Origin: Methanococcoides sp. AM1
GTDB lineage: Archaea; Halobacteriota; Methanosarcinia; Methanosarcinales; Methanosarcinaceae
Assembly: GCF_900774055.1 (NCBI RefSeq)
Contig: NZ_CAAGSW010000004.1
Span: 186,001-250,000, forward strand
DNA: 64,000 bases
Direction: 5' to 3'
The notes beneath the pieces are model-generated. The model did no database searches. It was given only the letters and a program-made list of their open reading frames with translations, and had not been told where the DNA came from. The translations under genes were made by a program, and so were the position numbers. Positions 42,656-51,726 of this stretch are shown here, in pieces; position 1 is the stretch's first letter, and each line of letters starts with the position of its first letter.

Positions 42656-43840
42656 TTACTGGATGATGTCAATAATTGAACCGCCGTGTGATGCCTGTGC
42701 ACCTATTGGTTCAACTATTGTACGACGTCCCCGTTCGACCCGAGAAAAAGAGGAGGACCTCGATGTGTTTGTATTTGTATTTGTGTTCTCAACAATACCT
42801 GATTGGGACTGAGGACCAAGAACCTGTGCAGACTGTACACCGGTCATGATGGCCATAACACGCACTTTGCCTTCGTAATCGTCCCTGATACGTGCTCCCC
42901 AGATGACATTTGCATTTGGTGAAAGCTCATAGGTAAGGGATGCTGCGATCTCTTCTGCTTCCTTCAGGCTAAGATCCGGACCACCTGTGATGTGTACAAG
43001 GCTGCCTGTTGCGCCTCTGTAGTCAACATCAAGGAGTGGGTGATTAAGTGCTGTGCGAACAACGTCGTTGCTCTTGTCCTGGTTCTTGCTGTCTCCGACA
43101 AGCATGACAGCAACGCCACCGCAGCCCATGATAGCACGAATATCTGCGTAGTCAAGGTTGATGAGAGATGGCTGTGTGATAGTCTCTGTGATTCCTTTTA
43201 CGGTCTCAGCGATAAGCTGGTCCATCACGGAGAATGCCTGCTCGATAGGCAGGTTTGGAACATAATCAAGAAGCCTGTTGTTGTCAAGAACGATTACAGT
43301 GTCAGCTGCCCTGCGGAATTCCTCAAGACCTTCCTCAGCTTTTACGGTACGTGCACGCTCTACTCTGAACGGACTGGAGACCATACCTACTACGATAGCG
43401 CCCTGTTCTTTTGCGATCTCTGCAACAACAGGTGCTACACCAGTACCGGTTCCTCCACCCATACCAGCTGTTACGAAAACAAGGTCACTTTCCTTGAATA
43501 TCTCTTCAAGGGTACCGCGTGCAAGCTCTGCAGCTTTTGCGCCAACTTCAGGATAACCGCCAGCACCAAGACCTCTTGTAAGGGTCTTACCGACAAGGAT
43601 CTTCTTGTCAGCACGGATGTGATCCAAATGCTGTTTATCGGTGTTAATAGCAATAGTTTCTGCACCTTCAATACCGATGTTGTACAAACGGTTGATGGTG
43701 TTGTTTCCAGCACCGCCACAACCAACTATGGTGATCCGGGGCATTCCGAACCCATCGAACTGGTCGTCTGCTGATACTGATTGCCTGTACTCTTTCTCTT
43801 TCTCTGTATGTCTTAATGCTTCTTGTACTATAGACTGCAC
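42656..43840 (-). CDS. ftsZ: Cell division GTPase FtsZ
   Basis: 394 residues from GTG 43840 ([18 protein letters not shown]), with GAGAGGGG 6-9 nt upstream. ATGs at 43846 and 43867 are in frame, but the nearer one abuts the ribosome-binding site. FtsZ signature: [17 protein letters not shown], the GTP-binding [39 protein letters not shown] and the T7-loop-type [15 protein letters not shown]. It polymerises at midcell. The long upstream region contains several hairpins and a palindrome. Confidence 0.96.
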   Translation of the reverse strand: MQSIVQEALRHTEKEKEYRQSVSADDQFDGFGMPRITIVGCGGAGNNTINRLYNIGIEGAETIAINTDKQHLDHIRADKKILVGKTLTRGLGAGGYPEVGAKAAELARGTLEEIFKESDLVFVTAGMGGGTGTGVAPVVAEIAKEQGAIVVGMVSSPFRVERARTVKAEEGLEEFRRAADTVIVLDNNRLLDYVPNLPIEQAFSVMDQLIAETVKGITETITQPSLINLDYADIRAIMGCGGVAVMLVGDSKNQDKSNDVVRTALNHPLLDVDYRGATGSLVHITGGPDLSLKEAEEIAASLTYELSPNANVIWGARIRDDYEGKVRVMAIMTGVQSAQVLGPQSQSGIVENTNTNTNTSRSSSFSRVERGRRTIVEPIGAQASHGGSIIDIIQ

Positions 43841-43874
43841 GTTCATCCCCTCTCTTGGATATTGCATTCTGCTG

Positions 43875-44130
43875 CAATTTGCGTGTGTTAAACACGCCGA
43901 CTGTAGTTTAGATCAATGTTATGCTCCCTACGATTATTTCAGGAGGCTTTACTCTCTCTTGTCCGCAAGCATCCCTGCGGCCGTCCGTGTTGTAAGCGAA
44001 CGGTTATATTCCGGCAAAAATGAAGTAGTCTATAGTAGTCACTGACTGAGTTACTACTACCGGGAACCCCGATAACGTTCTTCACATCACCCTCTCTTGC
44101 TGTCAGAAATAAATCTGACATATGAAACAG
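43875..44130 (-). promoter_or_regulatory. Hairpin-rich leader region of ftsZ
   Basis: No convincing gene in the 650 bp between ftsZ and the AIM24 gene. On the minus strand several stems follow in series: TGTCAGA/TCTGACA (44101-44120), TAGTAGT.AC/GT.ACTACTA (44027-44053), CCGT/ACGG (43981-44003), CCGCA/TGCGG (43963-43980) and GCGTGT/ACACGC near the start codon (43881-43897). A 60-codon frame (43939-44121) crosses them but has no ribosome-binding site. I read the region as a structured 5' leader or small RNA. Confidence 0.4.
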
Positions 44131-44403
44131 ACCAAACTGACAAAAACCTAAGTATTTGTCGGACCTATTCCAATATGACTGTCGTCTAAAAATACTATTT
44201 ATAGATATTGATATATAAGGTTATCGACAATTGTCGCAAAGCACTTGGACATCACTGCAATCGATTTGATATTTAGCACTATTTAGAATTCGAATATTGT
44301 CGAACTTTTGTATTTAAAAGAAAAAGCATACTTTGCAAATATTGTAAAATAAATATTATACTGAACTTTATTATATAACCTGATCAATAATCACTTGTAA
44401 AGT

Positions 44404-44460
44404 TCCAGAAAGTACTTGCTATCAATTATAAATTTGAATAGATAGGAAGTACTTTCTGGA
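44404..44460. promoter_or_regulatory. 14-bp perfect inverted repeat bracketing the AIM24 gene's TATA box
   Basis: TCCAGAAAGTACTT (44404-44417) and its exact reverse complement (44447-44460) are 29 nt apart. Between them lies TTATAAAT (about 44426-44433), placed to be the TATA element, with the predicted transcription start inside or next to the right arm. The arrangement is typical of an operator for a dimeric repressor or two dimers. Confidence 0.6.
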
Positions 44461-44494
44461 TAAAAGAAGATATCAGATAACAGGGAATGATCAC

Positions 44495-45193
44495 ATGGGA
44501 AGATATTCAGTAGAAGAATTTATTGAAATGACCGGTCAAAAGGACCTTGGAGAAGGTTTATTTGAGCTTGAAAGGGACAGGATGCTTGAGCTTAACCTTA
44601 ATGGAAGGGTATGGACAAAGCGTGGCTCAATGGTAGCGTACCTTGGTGACGTGAAGTTCACAAGAGAGGGCGTACTCGAACATGGTGTTGGAAAAATGCT
44701 AAAAAAGGCAGTCACCGGAGAAGGTGTCAGCCTTACAAAAGCAGAAGGCCAGGGAAAAGTTTACCTTGCAGATGAAGGCAAGAAGATCTCCATACTCAAA
44801 CTTGATAACGACTCCATTTTTGTCAATGGCAATGACCTTCTTGCTTTTGAAGATGGAATAAACTGGGACATCAAGATCATGAAAAAGGTTACCGGAATGC
44901 TCGCAGGAGGACTTTTCAACGTCAAACTTGAAGGTACCGGAATGGTAGCGATCACAACACACTATGATCCACTGACACTTAAGGTAACAAAGAACAGACC
45001 GGTCTTCACTGATCCAAATGCAACAGTTGCATGGTCAGGCAACCTGAAACCGGACCTTAAAACCGACATATCCCTCAAGACGCTTGTCGGACGTACAAGC
45101 GGGGAAAGTGTACAGATGGCTTTCAAAGGAGAAGGCTTTGTGGTAATACAGCCATATGAGGAAGTACCTTTCCAGGCAGCACCCCCTTCTTAA
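44495..45193 (+). CDS. AIM24 family protein (DUF124)
   Basis: 232 residues of the AIM24/TTC-like double beta-helix family: [85 protein letters not shown] and [12 protein letters not shown]. The molecular role of the family in prokaryotes is unknown. The ATG has GGAATGATC upstream. The gene has its own promoter within a perfect inverted repeat, so it is probably tightly regulated. Confidence 0.88.
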   Translation: MGRYSVEEFIEMTGQKDLGEGLFELERDRMLELNLNGRVWTKRGSMVAYLGDVKFTREGVLEHGVGKMLKKAVTGEGVSLTKAEGQGKVYLADEGKKISILKLDNDSIFVNGNDLLAFEDGINWDIKIMKKVTGMLAGGLFNVKLEGTGMVAITTHYDPLTLKVTKNRPVFTDPNATVAWSGNLKPDLKTDISLKTLVGRTSGESVQMAFKGEGFVVIQPYEEVPFQAAPPS

Positions 45194-45247
45194 AAATAAA
45201 GAGCATAAAATAAGCGAAGGTGCAGCAATGCGCCTTCCAAATTAGAT

Positions 45248-45961
45248 TTATCCCTTGGTAATGCACTCATATCGCACATCAGCACGACTTATTTTTGGTA
45301 CATTACCCCACATTCCCATATATTCCCCCTGGACCACCAGAGCACCATCTATACCAGGAATACCTTTTACGACCTCGAATGCTTTCTCAACAGCATCCCG
45401 TCCGGTATCAGTTGAATTTGAAAGGGCGGTAGCCGCAGAGTCCGCCAGCGAGATATCATCCGAAAATATGACAGCAGCATCTGCCTGACCAAAACTTATG
45501 GATGGACCCACAGTACCAGAAGAAGTGCAGATCCCACGAATTTTTGAAGAAGGTTCAATTACAAGTCCTATATCCTTTATTGAAGAAGTTCCTGCATATA
45601 TGCCAATGACAACCTGCCGGTCATTAATGATCGCAATGTCTCCGCCATTATCAACTATCGCATAAGAGGCACCTGCACCCACCATCGCTTCAACAGCAAG
45701 TGCTGATATTGTACCGGCAACGGCGCTCATGGGACCAATACCCATAATATTGCCTGCCTTTACAAGCCTCCTGACGACTTCCGGTGCATCCTCACTGCAT
45801 TCATAGGATTCCAGTGTTATCTTAAAATAAGGATCCCGGAGGATATATCCCTCCAGTTCTGCCCTATGCAGAGCGATAGCATGCTTTGCTGCATCAATAT
45901 GAGACTGCTCGTCACCAACAATGGTGACAATGGTCTCCTTGAGCTGAAAATGCTCTTTCAT
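45248..45961 (-). CDS. UPF0280 / COG2122 protein of the homocysteine cluster
   Basis: 237 residues of the ApbE-like UPF0280 family: [38 protein letters not shown] and [37 protein letters not shown]. Genetic work in Methanosarcina links COG2122 with the DUF39 and NIL-ferredoxin proteins in sulfide-dependent homocysteine formation. A role in sulfur relay has been proposed. It lies 9 nt after the ferredoxin gene in the same operon. Confidence 0.9.
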   Translation of the reverse strand: MKEHFQLKETIVTIVGDEQSHIDAAKHAIALHRAELEGYILRDPYFKITLESYECSEDAPEVVRRLVKAGNIMGIGPMSAVAGTISALAVEAMVGAGASYAIVDNGGDIAIINDRQVVIGIYAGTSSIKDIGLVIEPSSKIRGICTSSGTVGPSISFGQADAAVIFSDDISLADSAATALSNSTDTGRDAVEKAFEVVKGIPGIDGALVVQGEYMGMWGNVPKISRADVRYECITKG

Positions 45962-45970
45962 GATCCCGAA

Positions 45971-46357
45971 TCACTGGCCAAGGGCCAGGGCGTTATGTGG
46001 GCACATTTTTAGACAGGTACCACACTGGATACATTTATCAGAATCTACCTCAATGCTCCAGTCATCTGCGAATGAGAATACCTTCACCGGACAGACAGAG
46101 ATACAAGCACCACATTCCACGCACTCGTCCTCATCCCTATGTATCGGAGTATCAAGTACCACGACCTCAGCACCCCTGCTAACAAGGGAATCACGGATCT
46201 TCGTAAGCTGATCGGAAGGGATCTCAGCCACAACTTCACCGTGGATCGGATCAAAGTGTGCCTGGGAGATGTTCAGTAATGAACCTGTTTCTATAATCGC
46301 TTCTGCGAGGATAGGTGTTGTAACGATATCCGCAGCCAGATTTATTTTGATCATCAT
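45971..46357 (-). CDS. NIL-domain ferredoxin, reductase partner in homocysteine synthesis
   Basis: 128 residues. An N-terminal NIL domain (about 1-70) is followed by two [4Fe-4S] motifs, CVECGACISVCP and CIQCGTCLKMCP. The protein supplies electrons for reduction of the thioaldehyde or perthio intermediate made by the DUF39 protein. ATG 46357 is preceded by GGAGG at 8 nt. It is 2 nt downstream of the DUF39 stop. Confidence 0.92.
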   Translation of the reverse strand: MMIKINLAADIVTTPILAEAIIETGSLLNISQAHFDPIHGEVVAEIPSDQLTKIRDSLVSRGAEVVVLDTPIHRDEDECVECGACISVCPVKVFSFADDWSIEVDSDKCIQCGTCLKMCPHNALALGQ

Positions 46358-46359
46358 GT

Positions 46360-47862
46360 TTAGTGCCTCCTTGCGAGCAATTTGCTGATATCATCACTTG
46401 TGACTATACCTACAACATGCTTATTAGAATCGATCACAGGAAGTGCCGAAACATTATTGCTATCCAGTTTGAAAGCGGAAATGTCGATAGCTTCGTCAGG
46501 ACTTGTTGTGACAACATTTCGGGTCATTATATCCTTAACAAGATCATATTCATCTTTTGCCACAGCCTTTGATATATCCCATGAAGTAACGATTCCTACA
46601 AGATGATTCCCACTATCTACTACAGGCAGATGGTTGAATTGCTTTTCCATGATAATCTTGGCAGCATCATGAAAACCTGCATCATCATGGATAGTTGTAA
46701 CATCCGGGGACATTATATCCAGCACAAGTGGATTCACATTGCTCTGTTTCATTGCATTGCATGGTGTTGTCGTAGGGAGACGTTCCACAGGCATGCTTAC
46801 AAAGAAATCACCGGCTTTGATCCAATCCTTTAGTTCATTGGCTATCTGACGCGATTTCTTGAAACTTGACATCGGAGAGGTCGGAACTTCTTTTCCGTCA
46901 ATGTCTATAGAGCCTGAACGAAGTTCTCCATATGTGACTGTCCTGAGTGCCGGTCTATCCCTGCTGGGGATTCCGTAGTCAAGCAGGTTAGTGACAATAT
47001 CATCATCTGTTATTGCAGTGGCTTTTGCGAGATCTTCATTGAGAATAGGGATTGGTATGCCCATTCCCACATAAAGTGATGTGCCATACCCTTCGAATGT
47101 TGCAGCACGTATATATTCAGAACTCATTTTCTTGAGGTCGCCTTTTAGCATCAGTGTCCCAAAACCTGCTGCAGGGGAGTGCTGTGTTCCTTCACCCACA
47201 ATATACCCCTGAGTACCGCCCAGGAAAATACGCGTACCTGTACCAATGGTCTCATAGTTCGGATCATTGTGCATAGGTGAAAGCACCCCGGCACCGGAGT
47301 ATGTAACATTTCCATAATGTGGTAGCAGGGAACCCATATAAGTGTGCAGAGTGTGATTTGTGCTGTTGGTCGCAGCATTATATTTCTGATAGGAATTACG
47401 CGGATTCAGCATGATCGCCTGATTCAGGTCATAGATATTGATGGTTGTATCAATAACCTTTCTTGGATAGCAATCAGTACCAGGAGATGTACCGTGCAGA
47501 TCAATGGAATTACCGCGGATCAGATCCTCAATTACATGTGCACCGCCATATTCAATGCCCTTTGACCCGGATGGCTGTGTCGCACCTATATAGGCATCTA
47601 CGGCAGCAACACCGGAATATGCTTCCACATCATTAAGCCATAGCTTGCCGATCCTGATAGGAGGTTCCGAGTGACCAAAGTTCAGCCAAACGCCTGAGGA
47701 GCACATGGCACCGAAGGTACCGGTTGTAACAACATCTACTTCTTTAGCAGCACCTTCTGCCCCTAATTCACCTACAATATCCACCATTTCCTCAGCAGTT
47801 ACAACGTTAACGCTACCATCACGTATCCTGCCATTGATCTCATGAATTGATTTTTTGACCAT
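46360..47862 (-). CDS. DUF39-CBS protein, L-aspartate semialdehyde sulfurtransferase
   Basis: 500 residues from ATG 47862, with GCAGAGGT upstream. The DUF39/COG1900 domain (about 1-360) contains the Cys-bearing MCSSGVWLNFGHSEPPIR and DLHGTSPGTDCYPRK regions. Two CBS domains (about 380-500: IMEKQFNHLPVVDSGNHLVGIVTSWDISKA, LDSNNVSALPVIDSNKHVVGIVTSDDISKLL) end the chain and probably sense an adenosine ligand. With the following ferredoxin it converts aspartate semialdehyde and sulfide into homocysteine. First gene of the three-gene operon. Confidence 0.92.
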   Translation of the reverse strand: MVKKSIHEINGRIRDGSVNVVTAEEMVDIVGELGAEGAAKEVDVVTTGTFGAMCSSGVWLNFGHSEPPIRIGKLWLNDVEAYSGVAAVDAYIGATQPSGSKGIEYGGAHVIEDLIRGNSIDLHGTSPGTDCYPRKVIDTTINIYDLNQAIMLNPRNSYQKYNAATNSTNHTLHTYMGSLLPHYGNVTYSGAGVLSPMHNDPNYETIGTGTRIFLGGTQGYIVGEGTQHSPAAGFGTLMLKGDLKKMSSEYIRAATFEGYGTSLYVGMGIPIPILNEDLAKATAITDDDIVTNLLDYGIPSRDRPALRTVTYGELRSGSIDIDGKEVPTSPMSSFKKSRQIANELKDWIKAGDFFVSMPVERLPTTTPCNAMKQSNVNPLVLDIMSPDVTTIHDDAGFHDAAKIIMEKQFNHLPVVDSGNHLVGIVTSWDISKAVAKDEYDLVKDIMTRNVVTTSPDEAIDISAFKLDSNNVSALPVIDSNKHVVGIVTSDDISKLLARRH

Positions 47863-48082
47863 ATAAATTACCTCTGCATTATATGGAGTAATAATCAATC
47901 GTGCATATATTACTTCCGGTAATTTAAAAATTCAGGCAAATTAGCTTCAAGATCAAAAAAGAGACGAGGAAATTGATAATTTACAAGCTGGAAGCTGGAA
48001 GGAAAAATTTAAAATTAAAATTTGAAACTTAAATATCAAAAGTCAAAACCTGAAAATTAAAAGGAAAAAGAGAAAGAAAAAA

Positions 48083-49759
48083 TCATTTTGGTAATGTTAT
48101 ATGTACAGTAGTACCAAAACCTTCCAGACTCTTCAACCATATCTTACCATTGTGGACATCAACTATCCTCTTGGACACATGCAGACCCAGACCTGTACCG
48201 CCATATATCCGTGTAAGAGACCCATCCACCTGATAGAAACTTTCAAAGACCTTATCCACCTTATCCTTGGGAATTCCAATACCATTGTCCTTCACACGGA
48301 TATGAATATGATCAGCTTCATCCTGAACGGAAATTGATACCTCTCCTTCAGACATGAACTTGACCGCATTATCCAGAATATTGTTCAATGCAGTTGTCAG
48401 ACGTTCTTCGTCACCACAGATGTTTGGAATGTTATCAGGGACTTCTTCTTTGAAGATTATATTATTTGCACCTACCTGGGCACGTGCACCCTCAATAGAA
48501 TTGAGGATAAATCTCCTGACTGAAACTGTTGTGAAATTGTATTTGTATTTGCCTTCCTTTTCCATGCTCATGTAAAGCAAGGAATCAATAAGGCTTCTCA
48601 GTTTCTCAGCGTTTCTTACAACAGCATCGTTGGCTCTTTTCTGTTCGACGCTTAGCGGACCGAATTTCCCCTCACCCAGAAGTTCACTGAAACCTTTGAT
48701 CGATATCATAGGCGTCTTCAGTTCGTGGCTGAGGTTTGCAAAGAACTCATTCTTCATTTTGTCGACGGATCGGAGATCTTCATAATCACCCTGCGTCTTC
48801 TCGAACAACTGGGCATTCTCGATGGCAATACCAATGTGTTTTCCCACGTGTTCAAGGACTTTTATGTTCTTCTCATTAATTGATTCATCGTCCGATATCT
48901 GCAAAAGAACAAAACCAATTACCTTATCCCTGGAATAGAGATAGAAGGTGAGATTACTTCTTGTTACAAAGCGGGAATCTTTCCTGACAACCTCTTCTGA
49001 GATAATGGCATGCTTTGGAAGGTCTGCAACATCCTTGAACATATCCTCTTCCTTAGAGTAAGAAATGTTGGATGCAAGATCATCTTCAGGTCCAATATGT
49101 GCCCTGAGGTTGGCCTCCCTTTTATCGTGATCGATAATATATACTCCACCTGAATCGATATCCAGAAGATCGCCGATCTCCATCAGGATCTCCGAAAGCA
49201 GGTCATCGATATCCAGTGACTCAGAAGCAAGTGTGACTGCAGAATAGAGGACTGAAATGTCACGCTCGTTGTCCGCGATCTCCATTTCGGCAAGCTTGCG
49301 ACTTGTTATATCAAAAATGATACCATAAAAGTGGCTGATACTTTGATCACTATTCCTTTCGATCAAAGTGCTCTCGTATACCCATCGGACATCATTAGAT
49401 TCTGTCAGAAGCCTGTATTCATAGTTGAACTGTTCTTTTCCTTCAGAAACAGCTTCATCGATCAGTTTCTGGACATTTTCCCGATCATCCGGATGCAATA
49501 TATCATGATAAAGCAGAGTTCCGGATACAAAGTCCTCCTCAGTATACCCGAACTTTTCAACATTTTCGGTCACAAATTCTACAGGGCGACCTTCTTGCGC
49601 AGACCAGAAAAATATTGCTGCAGGACTCCTGTTAATGATAGACTCCAGCCGGACCCTTGTCTCAGCTGAATCTTTTATTTCTTCAAGAGACTGTTTCAGG
49701 ATCGATTCCAGATCGACCTTTCCACGAATTCCCATAGATGTATCTTGTTCTTCATTCAT
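48083..49759 (-). CDS. Soluble sensor histidine kinase, PAS-GAF-HisKA-HATPase
   Basis: 558 residues without a membrane segment. PAS (about 40-155, AAIFFWSAQEGRPVEFVTENVEKFGYTEEDF and IIFDITSRKLAE), GAF (about 165-315), HisKA with NLSHELKTPMISIKGFSEL and HATPase with N box NNILDNAVKF, G1 DNGIGIPKD and G2 GGTGLGLHVSK. No receiver domain and no neighbouring response regulator. The upstream AT-rich gap holds no gene. Confidence 0.92.
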   Translation of the reverse strand: MNEEQDTSMGIRGKVDLESILKQSLEEIKDSAETRVRLESIINRSPAAIFFWSAQEGRPVEFVTENVEKFGYTEEDFVSGTLLYHDILHPDDRENVQKLIDEAVSEGKEQFNYEYRLLTESNDVRWVYESTLIERNSDQSISHFYGIIFDITSRKLAEMEIADNERDISVLYSAVTLASESLDIDDLLSEILMEIGDLLDIDSGGVYIIDHDKREANLRAHIGPEDDLASNISYSKEEDMFKDVADLPKHAIISEEVVRKDSRFVTRSNLTFYLYSRDKVIGFVLLQISDDESINEKNIKVLEHVGKHIGIAIENAQLFEKTQGDYEDLRSVDKMKNEFFANLSHELKTPMISIKGFSELLGEGKFGPLSVEQKRANDAVVRNAEKLRSLIDSLLYMSMEKEGKYKYNFTTVSVRRFILNSIEGARAQVGANNIIFKEEVPDNIPNICGDEERLTTALNNILDNAVKFMSEGEVSISVQDEADHIHIRVKDNGIGIPKDKVDKVFESFYQVDGSLTRIYGGTGLGLHVSKRIVDVHNGKIWLKSLEGFGTTVHITLPK

Positions 49760-50144
49760 ACGACCTCATCCCATTGGCCAGATTGTAGACTGTATATAAT
49801 CAATTGTGATACGCATATATAAATATGTATATGTTGAGATTTGTATAATAATAAATATACACCGATTGAGTTACGATTGTTAGCCAATTAAATAATTATT
49901 ATAATTATGATGAGGCTGGTGCTGATAATTATACAATTAACCAGAAAAACACAGGAAAAGACAGGGTAAATTTTTAGAAGAGTGTGTCCAGATAAAAGTT
50001 GGATCCATTTATTGAATGGTATCATCCGGAAATTATCCCAAAAACTTATTAAAGGCAAAAGAGTATAGCCAGAAGAAATTCTTTACATCAATCAAACGCT
50101 TGGACATTAACTAAATACTTACAAATTTAATCGAGTTGATTATA
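49760..50144. other. 385-bp AT-rich intergenic region
   Basis: Divergent promoter region between the sensor kinase and FKBP genes. A short frame near 50000-50060 (KLDPFIEWYHPEIIPKTY) looks protein-like but has stops around it and no identifiable family. Nothing else is recognised. Confidence 0.4.
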
Positions 50145-50867
50145 GTGGCAATAGAAAAAGGAGACGTTATTAAGCTGTCATACACCGGAAAGTTCGATGC
50201 AAACCAGATCTTTGATACAACCAATGAGGATCTTGCAAAACAAAACGAGATCTACAACCCACGCGGCATGTACGGTGGCGACATAGTTATCGTAGGCGCA
50301 GGACACACCATTGCAGGTCTTGACGCTGATCTTGCAGGCAAGGAAGTTGGATACAGCGGAAACGTTGTTATCGCACCAGAAGATGGATTTGGCGAACACG
50401 ACCCAAAACTTGTTGAGAACATTTCCATTACAAAGTTCAAAGACCAGAAAGCATACCCTGGCATGAACATCGAGATCGACAACAAGAGAGGTACCGTCAC
50501 AAAGATCATCGGACGCAGGGTACGTGTTGACTTCAACCACCCACTTGCAGGCAAGGAAGTTTACTACGAGTACACCATCGATGAGAAGATCGAAGACGTT
50601 GCTGAGAAGGTAAAAGGTATTCTTGCACTCTACACCGGAGTCCCAGACCTTGAAGTAGAGGTCAATGACAATAAAGTATCCATTGAAGTACCAGCAATGC
50701 TTTCATTCAACCAGCGCTGGCTCATGTCAAAGGGAAGAGTTGCAGATGAACTTGTAAAGTACGTAGGTCTTGAGAAAGTAAGCTACGTTGAAACCTACCC
50801 GATTGAGACCCCGGCACCTGCTGTAGAGGCAGAAGCTGAGGAAGAGATCACAGAAAGTGAAGAGTAA
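50145..50867 (+). CDS. FKBP-type peptidyl-prolyl isomerase (SlyD-like)
   Basis: 240 residues. N-terminal MAIEKGDVIKLSYTGKFDANQIFDTTNEDLAK with an inserted IF (chaperone) domain (about 75-130, VVIAPEDGFGEHDPKLVENISITKF) is the SlyD-like arrangement. A C-terminal archaeal extension of about 85 residues with an acidic tail follows. It accelerates proline isomerisation and acts as a folding chaperone. The frame is open from TTG 50136, but GTG 50145 gives the family N-terminus. Confidence 0.92.
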   Translation: MAIEKGDVIKLSYTGKFDANQIFDTTNEDLAKQNEIYNPRGMYGGDIVIVGAGHTIAGLDADLAGKEVGYSGNVVIAPEDGFGEHDPKLVENISITKFKDQKAYPGMNIEIDNKRGTVTKIIGRRVRVDFNHPLAGKEVYYEYTIDEKIEDVAEKVKGILALYTGVPDLEVEVNDNKVSIEVPAMLSFNQRWLMSKGRVADELVKYVGLEKVSYVETYPIETPAPAVEAEAEEEITESEE

Positions 50868-50956
50868 ACCTCTTCATATTCTTTTCTGAAGATCCGATAC
50901 CGCATATCGGAGCAAAAGTATTATACCTGAAAACACTATTTAGGAACCATTCAATT

Positions 50957-51042
50957 GCTGAGGTAGCCAAGTGGACTACGGCGCCGGTCTTGAAAACCGG
51001 TAGTGCTAACGCGCTGCAGGAGTTCGAATCTCCTCCTCAGCG
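50957..51042 (+). tRNA. tRNA-Ser (TGA)
   Basis: 86-nt tRNA with a long variable arm. Acceptor GCTGAGG/CCTCAGC, anticodon arm CCGGT-CTTGAAA-ACCGG with anticodon TGA, variable arm TAGTGCTAACGCGCTGC, T arm GGAG-TTCGAATC-TCC with the consensus loop. Discriminator G; CCA is not encoded. The decayed integrase starting 88 nt downstream fits an old integration at this tRNA. Confidence 0.95.
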
Positions 51043-51129
51043 TAAAATCAGCAGTTCGATGCTTACACACTTTCACCCCATCTGGATCCTGTATATATTA
51101 CAGAATTTTGATCGCTGAAGGTGGTAAGC

Positions 51130-51366
51130 ATGGAACTGTATAAATATGAAAAGAAAATATCAGCAGCTGAAAAGCAAATTGCTGATTCCCCTTATTCTGC
51201 TACGAATAAATAACTTATTTTTGACTTTGAAAATACTATCTTTGCCGAAGGTCTATCCAATGCAAAGGTTCTCAAACATCTAAGTCAACTGCATAACCTG
51301 ACACGTGTCGAAACGTTTGTATTTTGTGGAAGCATGAAAAGACGGCATGACAATTATTTAAGTTAA
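51130..51366 (+). pseudogene. Remnant of a tyrosine recombinase (integrase) N-terminal domain
   Basis: The frame from ATG 51130 reads MELYKYEKKISAAEKQIADS, a TAA at codon 28, then LIFDFENTIFAEGLSNAKVL and KHLSQLH. NK-LIFDFENTIFAEGLSNAKVLKHL is the SAM-like DNA-binding domain common to archaeal XerD-type integrases. The catalytic domain is missing. Position beside tRNA-Ser supports a dead integrated element. I found no second copy of the tRNA 3' end in the window. Confidence 0.7.
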
Positions 51367-51408
51367 AAGTGTATATACTAATCAAAGACACAAGCAGAGG
51401 CAATAATT

Positions 51409-51549
51409 ATGATGACCTTAGATTCAAACTTCTTTGAGCAATACATGTGGTATATACTGGGAGCAATCGCCTTTGCATTTGGGATTGGCTTGTTAGTACT
51501 TTATTTCTATTTGGATATGGTGAGATCGAGGAAGCAGAAGCGATGGTGA
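51409..51549 (+). CDS. Small single-TM protein, 46 residues
   Basis: ATG 51409 with GAGG 8 nt upstream. One membrane helix (MWYILGAIAFAFGIGLLVLYFYL) is followed by a basic cytoplasmic tail (DMVRSRKQKRW). No family recognised. It lies just after the integrase remnant and may be part of the same accessory segment. Confidence 0.5.
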   Translation: MMTLDSNFFEQYMWYILGAIAFAFGIGLLVLYFYLDMVRSRKQKRW

Positions 51550-51726
51550 TAGTGATGGTGATTGATGATATCACCATAAGGCACGTCATTATACTACCCT
51601 GACAGAAACCATCTTTATTTTGTGGACACTTGAGGTTCGAGCCTTATCCTCACATGATATCTCGGGAATATAGGTAACGTGACAAAAACGAACTACCAAT
51701 ATTTTCAAATTCATATTGTCTTTATC

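Noticed and set aside
42992-43774. 260-codon frame opposite ftsZ
   Set aside because: Cys- and Ser-rich shadow translation of the ftsZ complement; no ribosome-binding site.
43939-44121. 60-codon ORF upstream of ftsZ
   Set aside because: No ribosome-binding site and no domain; it crosses several hairpins and is better explained by a structured leader.
49990-50120. Transposase remnant before the FKBP gene
   Set aside because: A protein-like stretch is visible but too short and interrupted to assign to any transposase family; no inverted repeats found.
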